Assembly (NCBI GenBank): GCA_977017575.1
Contig: CDRNVI010000080.1
Span: 1 to 64,000, forward strand
Direction of reading: 5' to 3'
DNA length: 64,000 nucleotides
Source of the DNA: Paramoeba atlantica
Lineage: Eukaryota > Discosea
Under the pieces are notes generated by a model. That model worked only from the letters and a program-made list of their open reading frames with translations. It was not told the DNA's origin and made no database searches. Positions 21,381 to 32,268 of the stretch are shown in pieces. Positions within the stretch are counted from its first letter, which is position 1. Every line of letters begins with the position of its first letter. Both the position numbers and the translations under genes were made by a program.

Positions 21381-21705
21381 ATCTTTTTGTTAAGACCATC
21401 TTTTTGTTAAGACCATCTTTTTGTTAAGACCATCTTTTTGTTAAGACCATCTTTTTGTTAAGACCATCTTTTTGTTAAGACCATCTTTTTGTTAAGACCA
21501 TCTTTTTGTTAAGACCATCTTTTTGTTAAGACCATCTTTTTGTTAAGACCATCTTTTTGTTAAGACCATCTTTTTGTTAAGACCATCTTTTTGTTAAGAC
21601 CATCTTTTTGTTAAGACCATCTTTTTGTTAAGACCATCTTTTTGTTAAGACCATCTTTTTGTTAAGACCATCTTTTTGTTAAGACCATCTTTTTGTTAAG
21701 ATTTT
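21381..21705 (+). repeat. 17-bp tandem repeat at the LINE C 5' end (about 19 copies)
   Basis: The unit ATCTTTTTGTTAAGACC is perfectly repeated up to seven bases before the ATG of the LINE C frame. Tandem 5' monomers act as promoters in some LINEs; here a promoter or insertion-derived role is only a guess. The perfect copies indicate recent amplification. Confidence 0.85.
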
Positions 21706-21711
21706 AACAAA

Positions 21712-24700
21712 ATGACGACGGATGCGTCCGGTGCGGTCGAGGTGCGCGTTGTTCGCGAATGTCTCGATCGTTCCACGCTTGGTCGGGGCTCTCTTTTTCT
21801 GCCGCCTATTCCGGTTGAAAATAAGGGTGCTAAACTCCGTCGCAGTGCGTTATCAAGTCTCATGCGCTGGATGCGTAGAGGTTGCCATATTGCAGTCGTA
21901 TGGCGGTATGATGGTTCTCGGAAATACCGACTATGGGAGGGAGATGTTATGGGAAACTTTGAGGATACTGATCGCTTCAGCGTGAAGTATCATCAAAGAG
22001 CTGACCTGGTGTTTCCCTTCCCCCCCATTTCCGCAAGAGTTATCATATGCGCTGTTCGAATGAGATCGGCTCCCTCCCGGCGTAAGAGGCGATGGCGTCG
22101 CTGCGCTACCAAATCGACGTCGCCCGGCGAGCATGTCGATCGCGCTTTGGAGAACCAAAATGGTTCGGCTGTGAAGGAGAAGTTGTCGATAGCGACCCTG
22201 AATGTGACCTCATTAAAATTAGAGGGGGGGGATTTGTTTTCTATTCGATCGTGTGTCCGATTGAAGGAAATATTGAACCTTATGAGTAGCAAGAGGATTC
22301 ACATACTGGGGTTGCAGGAAACGAGGTTCCGTTTTGATTCTCGTCTCTTTGGTGAGATTCTACGTCAGCAAACGGAGGACACCGGCGTTACGTATTACTT
22401 ATATTTTTCCTCAGCAACGTCCGACCGTTCTTACAACGGAATGGCGCTCGTTAGTACTTTTCCATTGGAAAAGGTGCGGGTTATCTCAGAACGGATTATG
22501 ACTGCACAGTTTCCTTGGGAAAACGGGAACGCTACACTATTCAATGTGTACGGTCCCATTAGGGATTCTTCTAAGGAAATGAAATCTACCTTCGACGCTT
22601 CTTTAAGAAAGGCCGTTCGCGATCTTGAATCCACGAACCCCCAACGACCTACGATCTTAATTGGAGATTTTAATTCCCCTTTAACGCTGGTCAACAAAAC
22701 TGCTGAAGACAAAGCAGCTGTAGCACGATTTCGCGCCTTACTTGTAGACGTTGGTTGCAAGTCTGCCCACACTCTCTCACCAAGCTCTCGAAAGTGGACT
22801 TGTAAACTTCCCAATGGCGCTGAGAGACAATTAGATCATATTATAATTTCCAATCGATACGCGTCAGCAATACAACATCATAAAGTTTTACTTGCTCCTT
22901 TCCCAACGCAGCACTGCTCGGTTGTCACCCGTCTCAAGATTAAGTGGAAAGCGCATGAAACACAACCTGGCAATTATTTGCCATGGTACAACCTAAAATC
23001 AGAAAATATTTGCAAGGAATTCAATAAATGTACCCAACAAGCTGTTTTCAAAGTAATCGGAGAGGGAAGACCCGACCCGTGGGAGGTTTTATCAGAGGGG
23101 ATACTATATGCGGCACAGAAAACACTTCCGGATTTCGAGGCACCAAGTGACTTAAGTAAATCCAATGGGCAACGAGAAGAAACAAACAAACAAGAGGAAA
23201 TATTATCACTCAGCGCCCTGTACAAATCTAGTCGAAATGCGCATACATTCAAAGGTCTTGTAGACAAGAGTCGTGAGCAAATTGAGGAAACAATTGAAGC
23301 TGAATGTGCAATTCTCCAAGAAAAACTACGGAAAAACCATTCCAGCCCTTGGAGATTCATTCGCGAAATATGCGGAATGAGGAAAACAGTTTTTAATTAT
23401 GGCGCAGGTCAATCAAACCGGAAACGACTAGCAGCCGTTAAGGACTTCTTCTCTAAAATTGCTAACCGAGGTGTTGGAGACACAAAAGTTGAATTTGATG
23501 AGGCCAAAAACTTTGATGGAGAAATCATGGATTCACCTTTCACAGAAGATGAACTTGCATGCGCTGCGCGTAGACTTAAACGAGGAAAAGCTCCAGGACT
23601 CGACGAGATACCAGCGGAAGCGTACATATCCATACTCGAAGAAAATTCTTTACGCCATCTCCTTCTTGGAATCATCAACAAAGCCCTTGAAACGGGAAAG
23701 ACGCACCATCTCTGGAAAACCGTTCTGCAAGTCCCCGTACCGAAAAAAGGTGATCTTTCCGAGCTGCGGAATTGGCGCCCAATATGTCTTGTCAACGTTA
23801 TCCTCAAGCTAATTAACGGTATGATTTTGAATCGTATTCGGCCCTCGACCGAGCGAGTTCTACGCGAAAATCAATATGGTTTCCGCCCGGAGAGGTCCAC
23901 CTGTGGAGCCCAAATTATTCTCAATGAAATCCTCACGAAATCAAGACGGAATCGAAGTCACGAAAATGTCATGATTGCTTTCATCGACTTCGCGAGTGCC
24001 TTTCCATCGCTTTCACACTCATCTATCAGGGCAGCGTTACATTCGTTCCACGTAGGACCTCGAATGACAACCCTTGCAATGTCGGCCTACGAGGGCTTAG
24101 AGGCCATTGTACGTACCCCGTTTGGGAAAACCAGCTCCTTTCCTATTACCTCGGGTATTTTGCAAGGGGATGTGCTGGCTCCGTATTTATTTATCATGGT
24201 TCTCGATCGCATCCTTCACGCGGCATTGAAAAATAAAGATGATGGACTAACGCTGAACTCCGCCGGAACCAGAAAACGTGGATATAAATCAACACGAGTG
24301 ACTGATATTGATTACGCTGATGATTTGATCCTGTTTTCCGACTCCAAACGTTCATTAGAAAGGATGGTCGACAGCGTCGCTACTGAAGCATCCAAAGCTA
24401 ATTTGAGTATAGCCGCTGGTGTCAACAAAACGGCATGGATGTCCATCTCGAAGAATGAGAATAAGGATGGCGATCTCCTTTCATCAACTTGTGGGAACAT
24501 TCCGAAAGTAAAATCGTACCGCCATCTGGGGCATGTTCAGCATGAAACCGAGCCTAAATTAACATTAACCGACAGATTACGTTTGACGTGGGCGTGTTTT
24601 AGCAAACTACGAGGTATTTGGATCTCGCCTCTTCGCGTAAAGGCTAAGCTTCGAATTTTTGACACCCTTGTCTATCCCATACTAAACTACGGTACGTCAT

Positions 24701-25872
24701 CCATGGTGATATCGGCATCGCAGGTGAGAAACGTTGAAGTACAGGTAAACAACATGAGGCGCATCGTGTGTGACGCCGTAGGAGTTGATGAGAATGGGCA
24801 TTGTTATCCTATTGAATCTCTGTACCACAACACGCTACATTTCAATACAATACATCGTATTAATCGGGCGCGCCTTGTGGGTCACCAAATTAGGCACTCT
24901 GAGATCTACCGCTCTTTAGTAGGATGGGGCTCCCGGGAAAAGGCGAGATTTCCATCGCCTTCCGAAGCATGCGCACAAGACCTTGGGATTGAGATGGAAG
25001 AAATGCTTGTATATGCCTCTGATCGCGCACACTGGGCCAAATTAATTGAAAACCTCTCAGAGAGACTCGAGCCCTCAGAGTCTTATATTGGCTACAAAAG
25101 TCCTAAATGGAAACTAGCATACAAAAACGCTTTAAAAGAAACAGTGTGTAATAAATTAGAATTTATCGAAGAAGGGGAAACCCCTTTTCCTGTAAAACCA
25201 GAGGAAATGCATGCGTACGTGGATGCTTCTATCTCCGATGATACGGACACAAGGGTAAAGGTAGCAGTTGGATGTGTAATAGTAAACGCAGAGAAGCATG
25301 AAAGTTTTTCGTCCTCCCTATCCTACCTGGAAACCAAATCTCCTGAAAGAGCCGAAATTCACGCTGCCCTATTTGGTTTGAGTAAACTAAAAGAAGTTGA
25401 AAATGTTGTTGTACACACAGATTCGTATTATGTGTGGAATTTTGTAAATATGCGCCGAAGGAAAGATCGACTGGTTGGTTTTGAAGGCTCGAATTCCGAT
25501 CTGCTTAGTTTTCTGGATAGTTTTATTCGATCAGCGCATTGTCAGGGGAGAACCATCACCTTTATTAAGGTCCGAGGCCATTCAGGGAATAAATGGAATG
25601 AAGAAGCGGATACCTTAAGTAAAAAGCTCGTTAGTTCGGAACCTATTTCTAAACGAAGAAAAAACCTGAACCGAGGAAATGAATCGGCCCACTCCGAATA
25701 TGAGTGGATAGCGTGCCTTAAAACAATAGAAAAGAAAACCACGAACCCAACCCGTGAGGAGCGTCGGATGCGGCGTAAGAGAAAAGGTAAGTTACTAGAC
25801 ACCGCGTCTTCGCTTGCTAACGCAGAATTTGAACAAAGCGAAAAGAAACATTTCCGAATATCCAACCTGTAA
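21712..25872 (+). CDS. LINE C polyprotein: N-terminal domain, AP endonuclease, RT, RNase H
   Basis: 1386 residues. Residues 48-116 form a small W/Y/P-rich domain (W64, W75, G77, Y93, FPFPP 101-105). The AP endonuclease starts near 158 with TLNVTSL, LQETR (201-205), IGDFN (317-321) and a QLDHIIIS motif. RT follows with the RNWRPICLVN segment, IDFASAF (A), GILQGDVLAP (B) and catalytic YADD at 868-871. RNase H starts with HAYVDAS (1167-1173) and continues with RAEIHAAL, HTDSYYVW and a GHSGNKWNEEAD segment near 1288, so the D-E-D-D set is present. The C-terminus is basic without a zinc finger. All motifs are intact, so it may be active. Confidence 0.9.
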   Translation: MTTDASGAVEVRVVRECLDRSTLGRGSLFLPPIPVENKGAKLRRSALSSLMRWMRRGCHIAVVWRYDGSRKYRLWEGDVMGNFEDTDRFSVKYHQRADLVFPFPPISARVIICAVRMRSAPSRRKRRWRRCATKSTSPGEHVDRALENQNGSAVKEKLSIATLNVTSLKLEGGDLFSIRSCVRLKEILNLMSSKRIHILGLQETRFRFDSRLFGEILRQQTEDTGVTYYLYFSSATSDRSYNGMALVSTFPLEKVRVISERIMTAQFPWENGNATLFNVYGPIRDSSKEMKSTFDASLRKAVRDLESTNPQRPTILIGDFNSPLTLVNKTAEDKAAVARFRALLVDVGCKSAHTLSPSSRKWTCKLPNGAERQLDHIIISNRYASAIQHHKVLLAPFPTQHCSVVTRLKIKWKAHETQPGNYLPWYNLKSENICKEFNKCTQQAVFKVIGEGRPDPWEVLSEGILYAAQKTLPDFEAPSDLSKSNGQREETNKQEEILSLSALYKSSRNAHTFKGLVDKSREQIEETIEAECAILQEKLRKNHSSPWRFIREICGMRKTVFNYGAGQSNRKRLAAVKDFFSKIANRGVGDTKVEFDEAKNFDGEIMDSPFTEDELACAARRLKRGKAPGLDEIPAEAYISILEENSLRHLLLGIINKALETGKTHHLWKTVLQVPVPKKGDLSELRNWRPICLVNVILKLINGMILNRIRPSTERVLRENQYGFRPERSTCGAQIILNEILTKSRRNRSHENVMIAFIDFASAFPSLSHSSIRAALHSFHVGPRMTTLAMSAYEGLEAIVRTPFGKTSSFPITSGILQGDVLAPYLFIMVLDRILHAALKNKDDGLTLNSAGTRKRGYKSTRVTDIDYADDLILFSDSKRSLERMVDSVATEASKANLSIAAGVNKTAWMSISKNENKDGDLLSSTCGNIPKVKSYRHLGHVQHETEPKLTLTDRLRLTWACFSKLRGIWISPLRVKAKLRIFDTLVYPILNYGTSSMVISASQVRNVEVQVNNMRRIVCDAVGVDENGHCYPIESLYHNTLHFNTIHRINRARLVGHQIRHSEIYRSLVGWGSREKARFPSPSEACAQDLGIEMEEMLVYASDRAHWAKLIENLSERLEPSESYIGYKSPKWKLAYKNALKETVCNKLEFIEEGETPFPVKPEEMHAYVDASISDDTDTRVKVAVGCVIVNAEKHESFSSSLSYLETKSPERAEIHAALFGLSKLKEVENVVVHTDSYYVWNFVNMRRRKDRLVGFEGSNSDLLSFLDSFIRSAHCQGRTITFIKVRGHSGNKWNEEADTLSKKLVSSEPISKRRKNLNRGNESAHSEYEWIACLKTIEKKTTNPTREERRMRRKRKGKLLDTASSLANAEFEQSEKKHFRISNL

Positions 25873-26056
25873 ACTCAGGGGTGTACTCAAAACGAAAGTA
25901 ATGGAAAAATATATCTACCAATAGGGCGCACGATGGTGTGGGAATCAAATTCTATTAGTTCTAGTTTTAGGAGCATATATTTAGTGAAGCTTGAACAGTT
26001 TCTCAACTGAAGGGTAATGCCTTCAGTGTTGTGTGTGTGTGTGTGTGAGTGTCTAC

Positions 26057-28444
26057 AGCGGGGTCGATTGCATGTTCCTCTAGGTAGGTACGACAAAATT
26101 CGGAAGAACCTATGGGGCTCCCAAGAATAGAAAAATTGCCTTGGAAATTCTTTTGTTCGCGAGGGATTTGATAAAAAATGTCTGTCTGCATTGCTGAAGC
26201 AGGGTGGGTGATAATTTCGCACTTCTCCGGGTTGAGAAACATACCCCACTTAGGCCCCACTTCCGCTATCACGCGCAGAGCATTTTGTACTTCGTATGAT
26301 GGACCTGCCAAGACTCCGTCGTCAAGGTACCACATGTGGAGCTGAAGTCCTCCGGACGAAATTTTAATTTCTTCCGAAACTTGGAGCATGACGAGGGAAA
26401 AAAGTAGTGGCCCTAAGGGGTCGCCTTGTTGCGCGCCTTCCTCGGATGAAATTCGGATTTGGCCATAGGTCAGAGCACTTGTAGTACCGTAGCACCACTC
26501 CACCCAGCGTGAAAGCTCTGGAAAGTAATGTCGTGTCAACGCAATGAAGGCGGCACGAGAAACATTGTTGAACGCGTTCTTCAGATCTACTTTACAGAGG
26601 ACGAAATCGGAGTTCTCAGAATTTTCGTGCATTGTTTTTCGACAAAGGTGAATTAGACGCTCAGCTCCAGCAGGTGTGGCTACCCCAAATTGTGTTCCGG
26701 CGAAAAGTTCACGTGCCTTCGTTCGTACTGCTAGACATGCTGCTTTGCTAGTCAAACGGCGTAATGTCTCCCCGGCAGCTATCGGTCGTACACCACTCTC
26801 CCCTTTTCTGAGTGCACACAGTCGCGCGCCAGCAAACGCTTCTTGCACGTCCAACGGTGCTTTGCCTTCGAGGAGGTGATTCGTGAGAGCTGTTAGTGCA
26901 GAGAGCGGTGTGACGTCGAGATCTTCATTGACGAGTAGTGCAGCTTGAAGGTGTTCTGCCCGCAGCCCCATAGCCCCGCTGGATGACCCTCGGTGAAAAC
27001 CTTTTAGTGCGTTTCGTACATCCGTTTCTCCTAGTGTAAGCACCCTCGGGCCTAGGGGAGGCATATCTACGGGCGGCTCAGTGGTGTGACGGGTGGGGTG
27101 TTTAAGCAGGAGCTGGGAAAGAGTGTCGTCGTTATCTGGTGCGAGAGGATCCGCAGTAAGTGCTGCCAATCCCCGTGAAAATTCGCCTTGTCGAACTAAA
27201 AGCTCGGCGCGTAGGTTGGCCTTTCGCATCTCTTCCTCAAGTGAATGCTCGTCAGGTTCTTTGCGAGGCGACCTTTTCTCTTGTTCAACAATTAGTTTTT
27301 TCCAGAGGCCGGAGACGTCTCCCTTCTCCCAGCGTTCGAGGCAGTTACTTACATGTGACGCGTAAGACATGTGCCCTTTGCGCCCGCCCCTTCGGGGTGC
27401 TGCTAGGGTGCACTTTGGGAGCATTGCGAGCTTAGCCCATCCTCCTACACCAGTGCTACCCAGGGCCTCCTTAAGGGTAGTCGTGAGGACACGTGCCCAC
27501 TGTAGCCGACACCGGTGAGGAATATCCTTGCAAGTTGCGCGAGGGAGAGCACTAATCTCGGCCAATGTTGGAAGATATTCGATGGCGTCGTTCTCTTGTG
27601 TCGGGTTTACAGCTTGTGGGTTCACCTCCTCTTGGCAAGGGATGTGAGGTGCGATTTTACAGCTCTTCGAGTGTGAGTGTTCTTTCCCTAAGTCGTAGTG
27701 GCGATTGCATGCGTGGCATCGGAAACGGCCTTCTTCTCTCCACCATGAATCCGGAACACTGTCTCCATGTTGCGAGGCAATGTGGTTGAAGTATGCTTGC
27801 CAACTTCCACCGTGTGATGGCGCGTCCCAATTGCAGCCGGGTGCTGGGCAGGCTCTTCGTTGTTGTGATGATTGGAAATAAGGTACAGTTTCATCGTGAG
27901 AGGGAGAGTGATTCGGTGGTTCGGCGGCGGCTGATTGTGTTTGAGTTGCGGATGGCTGTGTCAAACATGCTTCATCAAGATCCATTGCAGGTAGAACTTC
28001 CTTATCAGGTGCCGGTTTTCTACCCTTAGAGGTATGTTTCTCGGGGGCTCGTCGGCCAACTGGCGTTTTTCTGTATCCTTTCAGCTCCCCTCGGAGAACG
28101 ATGGAGTCCTGTGACATACTATTCGTTTTTCTGGGTGTCGTTGGAAAACGGCGAACTGAGGAACTATCGGGAGGTTGTCGCTGAACGCTGGCGTGGTTTG
28201 ACTCTTCACACTCCCCTAATTCGATTCCCATGTCGGGCGTCCCCCCCTCGACAACCAACGTGGCACATGCTGCTTCCGTTCGTCTGGTCCATTCGGATGG
28301 AACGTGCGCAGGGATCTCGGTGGTGTAGGCAAGTTCGTTGTAGGTGCTGGGGCCGGATATTAAATGTTTGTTACCCTCGAATTGATCCCAGGAACCAAGT
28401 GTGTGCCTTTTTTCTTCTTCAAGGAAAGACTTTTGGCTTGTCAT
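26057..28444 (-). pseudogene. LINE B copy 2 polyprotein, N-terminal part (zinc fingers and RT)
   Basis: The start ATG at 28442-28444 lies 46 nt after the SL. About 796 codons show two zinc fingers (CPAPGCNW...H, then CHAC...H-x4-C), RPIAAGETLRRL, CKVDLKNAFNN, GAQQGDPLGPLLF and catalytic WYLDDG. The frame is intact up to the target duplication at 26047-26056 and then runs into the (TG)n tail of LINE C. It is roughly 50-60 percent similar by eye to copy 1, so it is a separate subfamily and not a recent duplicate. Confidence 0.85.
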
Positions 28445-28490
28445 GGAAGGAACCGCGTACCTGGAAAAAGATGAAATAAGGAAAATAATT

Positions 28491-28526
28491 CAACAAGGTA
28501 CAGAAACTGTATCTTTATCGTTAAAG
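28491..28526 (-). other. spliced-leader sequence retained at LINE B copy 2 5' end
   Basis: 36 bases match the other SL copies. They are followed on the minus strand by AATTATTTTCC (LINE leader), and preceded directly by the A-rich tail region of the VIPER-like element. No GT follows the exon. Confidence 0.8.
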
Positions 28527-28612
28527 TTTTTTTTTTTTTTTTTCTTTTTTTTCTTGTCTTTGTTTTTTTTCTTTTTTTCTTGTCTTTTTTTTTTGTATTT
28601 GGTGATCCTGTC
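28527..28612. repeat. A-rich tract (T-rich on plus strand)
   Basis: Long T-runs are interspersed with CTTGTC motifs. On the minus strand it forms an A-rich end to the VIPER-like copy 2, directly upstream of the LINE B SL. It is either a degenerate poly(A) tail or a low-complexity target. Confidence 0.6.
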
Positions 28613-28614
28613 CC

Positions 28615-30320
28615 CTAGGGTTTTCCTTCAATATGACTGTCTAGCTTACCAATATGATGATGCTGATTATCGCTGTATTTGTCGATGTTGCCTTTATATT
28701 TCTCAACCTTCTCTCTCTCAATCTCCTTCCCGCGACTGACAGCATCCGCCGGGTTCTCATCCGTGGATATGTACGCTGCCTTGACACAAATACCTTTCTC
28801 CTCTGTCAGTCGCAGGACTTCGCGCAATTCCATTGAAACCCCCTCTGACTTGGAGATCCTCCTGTTCAGTGCAGCCTGACAGGAGGTGTTATCAACAAAA
28901 ACATCCAAGCAGGTTCCACGGGGGCAATGCGCGGAAAACTTCTCGAGGGCGAAGCGGACTGCTGCAGCTTCCGCACGATTCACCTCATACGAGGATGACT
29001 CAGGCCACGCCTCTCCCGTAATCAAAACCTCTCCGCTGTCTAAATACATAATCGCTCCCCACCCTTTCACCGAGGCATCGGTGTAGAGACGATGCTTGTG
29101 TGGAACAACATCGGGATGGGGAGGTGGAGACCGTGGAACATTCTCCAGCAACTCGTTTCTCCATTCTGCTAGCATGGAGCGAGTGACGACAGGGAGTGCG
29201 ACCGGACGGTCACATAACTTCGGGCAACGGTTCAACAAGTTGATACGCCGTTGCGCCACCTTCAAAGCGAAATAAAATCGCGGCATATTGAGCCGGAGAA
29301 CTGCGGAGCCATAAATGAGGCGCCCCACCACCGCCTCTAGGTCAACAAAGGAAATGTTGAAGAAAGAGTCGGCTCGCAGTTTCCTGATCACTCGCGGTCC
29401 CAGGCAGACCGTATGCGCGTTATGGTCGAACGCCACCCCATTGAACACGTACTGTGCTACAGGGGGCTGACCCCGATCTTTGAAAAGACCGTTCGCCTTG
29501 TCGCAACGCTCGTCAATGAACTGAGCGTACGTGGTGGCCTCGGAGTGGGTTCCTGCAAACCGAACTCCGTCAACATAAACGTCGATAGCGCCTCGGTGAA
29601 ACGAGTAGCGCTGAGAACAAATCGACGCCTCGCCAGCAATCGCGGCGGTAACCGTGTGCATAACCTCCGGTGCACACCTATGGCCCATCGGGAGGACGTT
29701 CATCTCATACACGTCTCCACTGTTCGTTCTAAGGCGGAATTTGGGCCGCGCCCTCTTCGGGATACCAATCTGGTAAAACCCGCATGTGAAGTCCCGCTTC
29801 ACAGCCATCGGCTCGTGCGCCTTATGAAGGTACTTGGAGGGATGATATAAAGGGACCTGTGGTTCATATCCTTTAAGTCTATCATTATCGTCCCGTGTCC
29901 ACGAAATAAACCTTCTGCGCTGATTGCCCTGATCATCGATCTCCACAACCGTGAAGGGAATCATGAACTGCATCGATGGGCGCTTTCTCAACTCCTGCGC
30001 CGGGACCTTAGAGATTATGCCTGCGTCCTCCAACAATCGGACGTCCGCCTCAGGCAATGAACCTTTCACACTAGGTTCGGGGTACGGGGCTTTAGGTACC
30101 CATAATAATTCATCCACTACCTTGCGAAAACGAGTGGCAGCTGACATACTCATCCACTCCTTAACCTGATCCAAATGGATAACAGGTATCGACTTCTTAA
30201 CGTGCAAAGGTAGGTGAGCGTCGTGTGCCTTGGCTAGCCGTGAAGAGCGGCGTGCACAAACAACGGAGTGCCTGCGAAGGTAAGGCACTTCCTCGAAGCA
30301 CTTTGCCACGTGCTCCGAGG
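28615..30320 (-). CDS. reverse transcriptase-RNase H of VIPER-like copy 2
   Basis: The frame extends further upstream (to 31128) but overlaps the recombinase there, so only the part beyond it is listed. The RT region shows the DIRS/VIPER-type order: a PLHVKK/SIPVIHLDQ lead, a FTVVEIDDQGNQRRRFISW segment, a DFTCGFYQIGIP palm strand, and a VLPMGHRCAPEVMH segment. RNase H follows with YTDASVKGWGA, NRAEAAAVRFAL and VDNTSCQAAL, and a DENPADAVSRG end typical of YR retroelements. It would copy the element RNA into cDNA. It is treated as part of a fossil element. Confidence 0.7.
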
Positions 30321-31505
30321 TTATAGCACTGGGAGACGCGCTGAGACTCTCTGCGTTCCGAGAGCCCTTGCCGTTGTAATACTGCTTGCGTTGTAGCGCA
30401 ACAGTGATTCGACGTTGAGGTGTTTCGTGAGGTTCTGGACGTCCTCCATCCTGAGATTCCCGAGGGAGATCTCGTGGAATAGGTAAGTAATTGCACCTCT
30501 TTTTATGGAATGTGTTCCATACCCCGGACCGAGAAGTTGATTCATCCTGTGGTCCATCTCCCGGACCGTCGTGTAACACAGGCGCTGGCCTGGTCTCAAA
30601 CTTCCCACAAACTGAGCCAGTTCGGGTGTCCCCGGTCCAGTCACTATCGCGTAGAGGTACGGCCGGTAAGGATTCAGACGGGTTGTCTTGGTCCCCCTGC
30701 CCCAATAGATGATTACCTCGTGACTGGCCACACTCACGAACTGCTCCCGCCTCAGGTCGGCGGTCTCGGTCCATCTCGCAGCGGCTTTCCAACACAGGAG
30801 GCAACACATGCTCTCCTTTACGTCGAGATGACGTCTCAGCTTCTTTAGAAGAAGTGGCGTGATTGGTAGCATCTGCCGCGTGGGTTCTAGCCCCCCCTGC
30901 GCCTGCAGGGCCTTTACGTAGAAACTCAATGGGGTACCTTCGATTCCCATGAGCTCGAACAGAGTCCTCAATGCCCCTGCGTACCCCATGCGCGTCGAGG
31001 TAGCGAGAGGCAGAGTCTCCAGGAAGAGCACCGCGTTTGCAGGATTCGCGGTGATTCCCTTCGCCTGGCAATACTCGCGCAGGCGGAACCACAGTCGCTC
31101 CCTTGTGGCCCACGTGGCCGTTGCCCACATGGGCTGGAGCGCCTCGCCCAACTGAGTGGCGCGCGGGTCCTCGGGGGGCATTCGAAGAATCGCCCTCAGC
31201 AGCTCCTGGCGGCGTCCTCCTGGAGGCTGTGCGGCGTCGGCGGTTACGACGGCAGCGGTTTTGGCGGCGGCGGTCTTGGCGGCGGTGTAAACGGGAACGG
31301 GAAGCCGGGGTAGAGGACGGATTGGGAGGGAGACGCTTCTGCGCCTTAGACGTAACGGGGAGAGAGGGCGGGGAGGAGGAGTAGTGCCACGCACGCGTGG
31401 CCGTCTTTCGCGCTGGCGGAGAGACGGGGAGGAAACAGGGGTAAGAATATCCACCCGTCGTCGCCTGGGACGACGGGCACGAGCAGTAATTGGGGTGGGG
31501 GGCAT
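30321..31505 (-). CDS. tyrosine recombinase of VIPER-like copy 2
   Basis: 394 residues. An Arg/Pro-rich N-terminus (about 1-95) precedes an SAM-like core-binding region (about 115-190, with LPLATSTRMGYAGALRTL) and a catalytic region whose GTHSIKRGA motif supplies the H-x-x-R box of tyrosine recombinases. The ATG lies four bases after the gag stop, suggesting coupled translation or separate processing. The same N-terminus is duplicated at 35252, ahead of a gag segment. Confidence 0.7.
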   Translation of the reverse strand: MPPTPITARARRPRRRRVDILTPVSSPSLRQRERRPRVRGTTPPPRPLSPLRLRRRSVSLPIRPLPRLPVPVYTAAKTAAAKTAAVVTADAAQPPGGRRQELLRAILRMPPEDPRATQLGEALQPMWATATWATRERLWFRLREYCQAKGITANPANAVLFLETLPLATSTRMGYAGALRTLFELMGIEGTPLSFYVKALQAQGGLEPTRQMLPITPLLLKKLRRHLDVKESMCCLLCWKAAARWTETADLRREQFVSVASHEVIIYWGRGTKTTRLNPYRPYLYAIVTGPGTPELAQFVGSLRPGQRLCYTTVREMDHRMNQLLGPGYGTHSIKRGAITYLFHEISLGNLRMEDVQNLTKHLNVESLLRYNASSITTARALGTQRVSARLPVL

Positions 31506-31508
31506 TTC

Positions 31509-31794
31509 CTAGTGGAAAGCCCGTGTTGCGCCGTAACGGTTGGCGCCGCCCACCACCCCGCCGCGAAAATCCTGTTGCGGGGTGCGTGTGGTACGGAACT
31601 GCCCCCCCTGCTGTTGGGACGATTGGGGGCAGTTCGATCGGAGGTGGCCTGGCTGATGACAGCCAAAACAGAAAGGTCCTTGGCTGCGTCGACGAGGAGC
31701 ACGCTGCGCAGTCCGGCCCCTCAGTTGCTCGTCAACCACAAGCTGACCGTAGCGGTCCTGAGGGTCGTCGTCACGGTGCAACCGCTGTCGCACT
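31509..31794 (-). pseudogene. gag-like C-terminus of VIPER-like copy 2, truncated
   Basis: It carries the CCHC knuckle CFGCHQPGHLRSNC and a Gly/Arg/Gln-rich tail, matching the end of the frame at 35256-36659 almost residue for residue. The upstream part is replaced by a LINE A fragment at 31795. Confidence 0.75.
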
Positions 31795-32268
31795 CTCGTG
31801 CGAGAAGCTATACAGCGGAAAAATGAAACATATGTCAATAGTGGCATGATTCCGGCGGAAGCTTTTGAGTGCCTTCCTGTCTTGTCCTGCGGGTCTTTAC
31901 ATAAGAGCACACGGGGCCTAATTAAATCACTGACGGATGTCTGCCTGTTGGATACCCAAAAAACCGAACAGGCATTCAAGTTGCTACTCCAAGAGCTGAA
32001 CGGATCCGAAGTATACGCACAGCTCCGACATTTTTTGGAGCCTCAAGACTATCAGAAAAGCACTATTCTTTAAGAAATCAAAAGTACAGAAAAGATACAA
32101 ATTGGAATTATAAAGTCTGCGAAGAGATAGACAAAAATCAGTACTAAAAGTTTATGTAAACTTGAGAAAGTAAAAAAAAAAAAGTATATAAGTTTACGAT
32201 AAGAAATTTAGGAGACTTTATTTTGTAATAGGCAAAGCGTCGCAAAAAAAAAAAAAAAAAAAAAAAAA
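31795..32268 (+). mobile_element. LINE A 3' fragment with 25-base poly(A)
   Basis: It encodes the last ~90 residues of a LINE A protein (QRKNETYVNSGMIP...FECLPVLS...LQELNGSEVYAQLR), ending at 32073. A ~170-bp 3' UTR and an A tail at 32244-32268 follow. It is closer to copy 1 (5502-6937) than to copy 2. It heads a chain of same-orientation A-tailed pieces. Confidence 0.75.

Larger units (their letters stand above)
21350..26046 (+). mobile_element. LINE family C copy 1, apparently intact
   Basis: The 4.70-kb element is flanked by the 10-bp duplication GAGTGTCTAC (21340-21349 and 26047-26056). It comprises a ~30-bp filler that re-copies target sequence, nineteen 17-bp repeats, one 1386-codon frame, a ~150-bp 3' UTR and a (TG)n tail (about 26026-26046). 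It has AP endonuclease, RT and RNase H domains, like the I-group LINEs (ingi and L1Tc in trypanosomes belong there). It is the youngest event at this locus because it interrupts LINE B copy 2. Confidence 0.88.
19438..28526 (-). mobile_element. LINE family B copy 2, full length, interrupted by a LINE C
   Basis: The halves lie at 26047-28526 (5') and 19438-21349 (3'). The 10-bp sequence GAGTGTCTAC flanks the intruding LINE C on both sides, and the LINE B frame reads straight across once the intruder is ignored. The 5' end carries SL (28491-28526) and the 3' end a 16-base A tail (19438-19453). Without the LINE C the protein would be about 1266 residues, similar to copy 1. Confidence 0.88.
28615..31794 (-). 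mobile_element. VIPER/DIRS-like retroelement, fossil copy 2
   Basis: Order on the minus strand: the end of a gag-like frame (31509-31794), tyrosine recombinase (30321-31505), and RT plus RNase H (28615 to about 30320) in an overlapping frame. The order gag, YR, RT-RH is that of VIPER in trypanosomes. The gag part is truncated where a LINE A fragment abuts; the other two parts look open. No 3' terminal repeat is seen; it ends in the A-rich tract. It looks relatively young, since gag sequence close to it recurs at 34311-37316. Confidence 0.75.
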
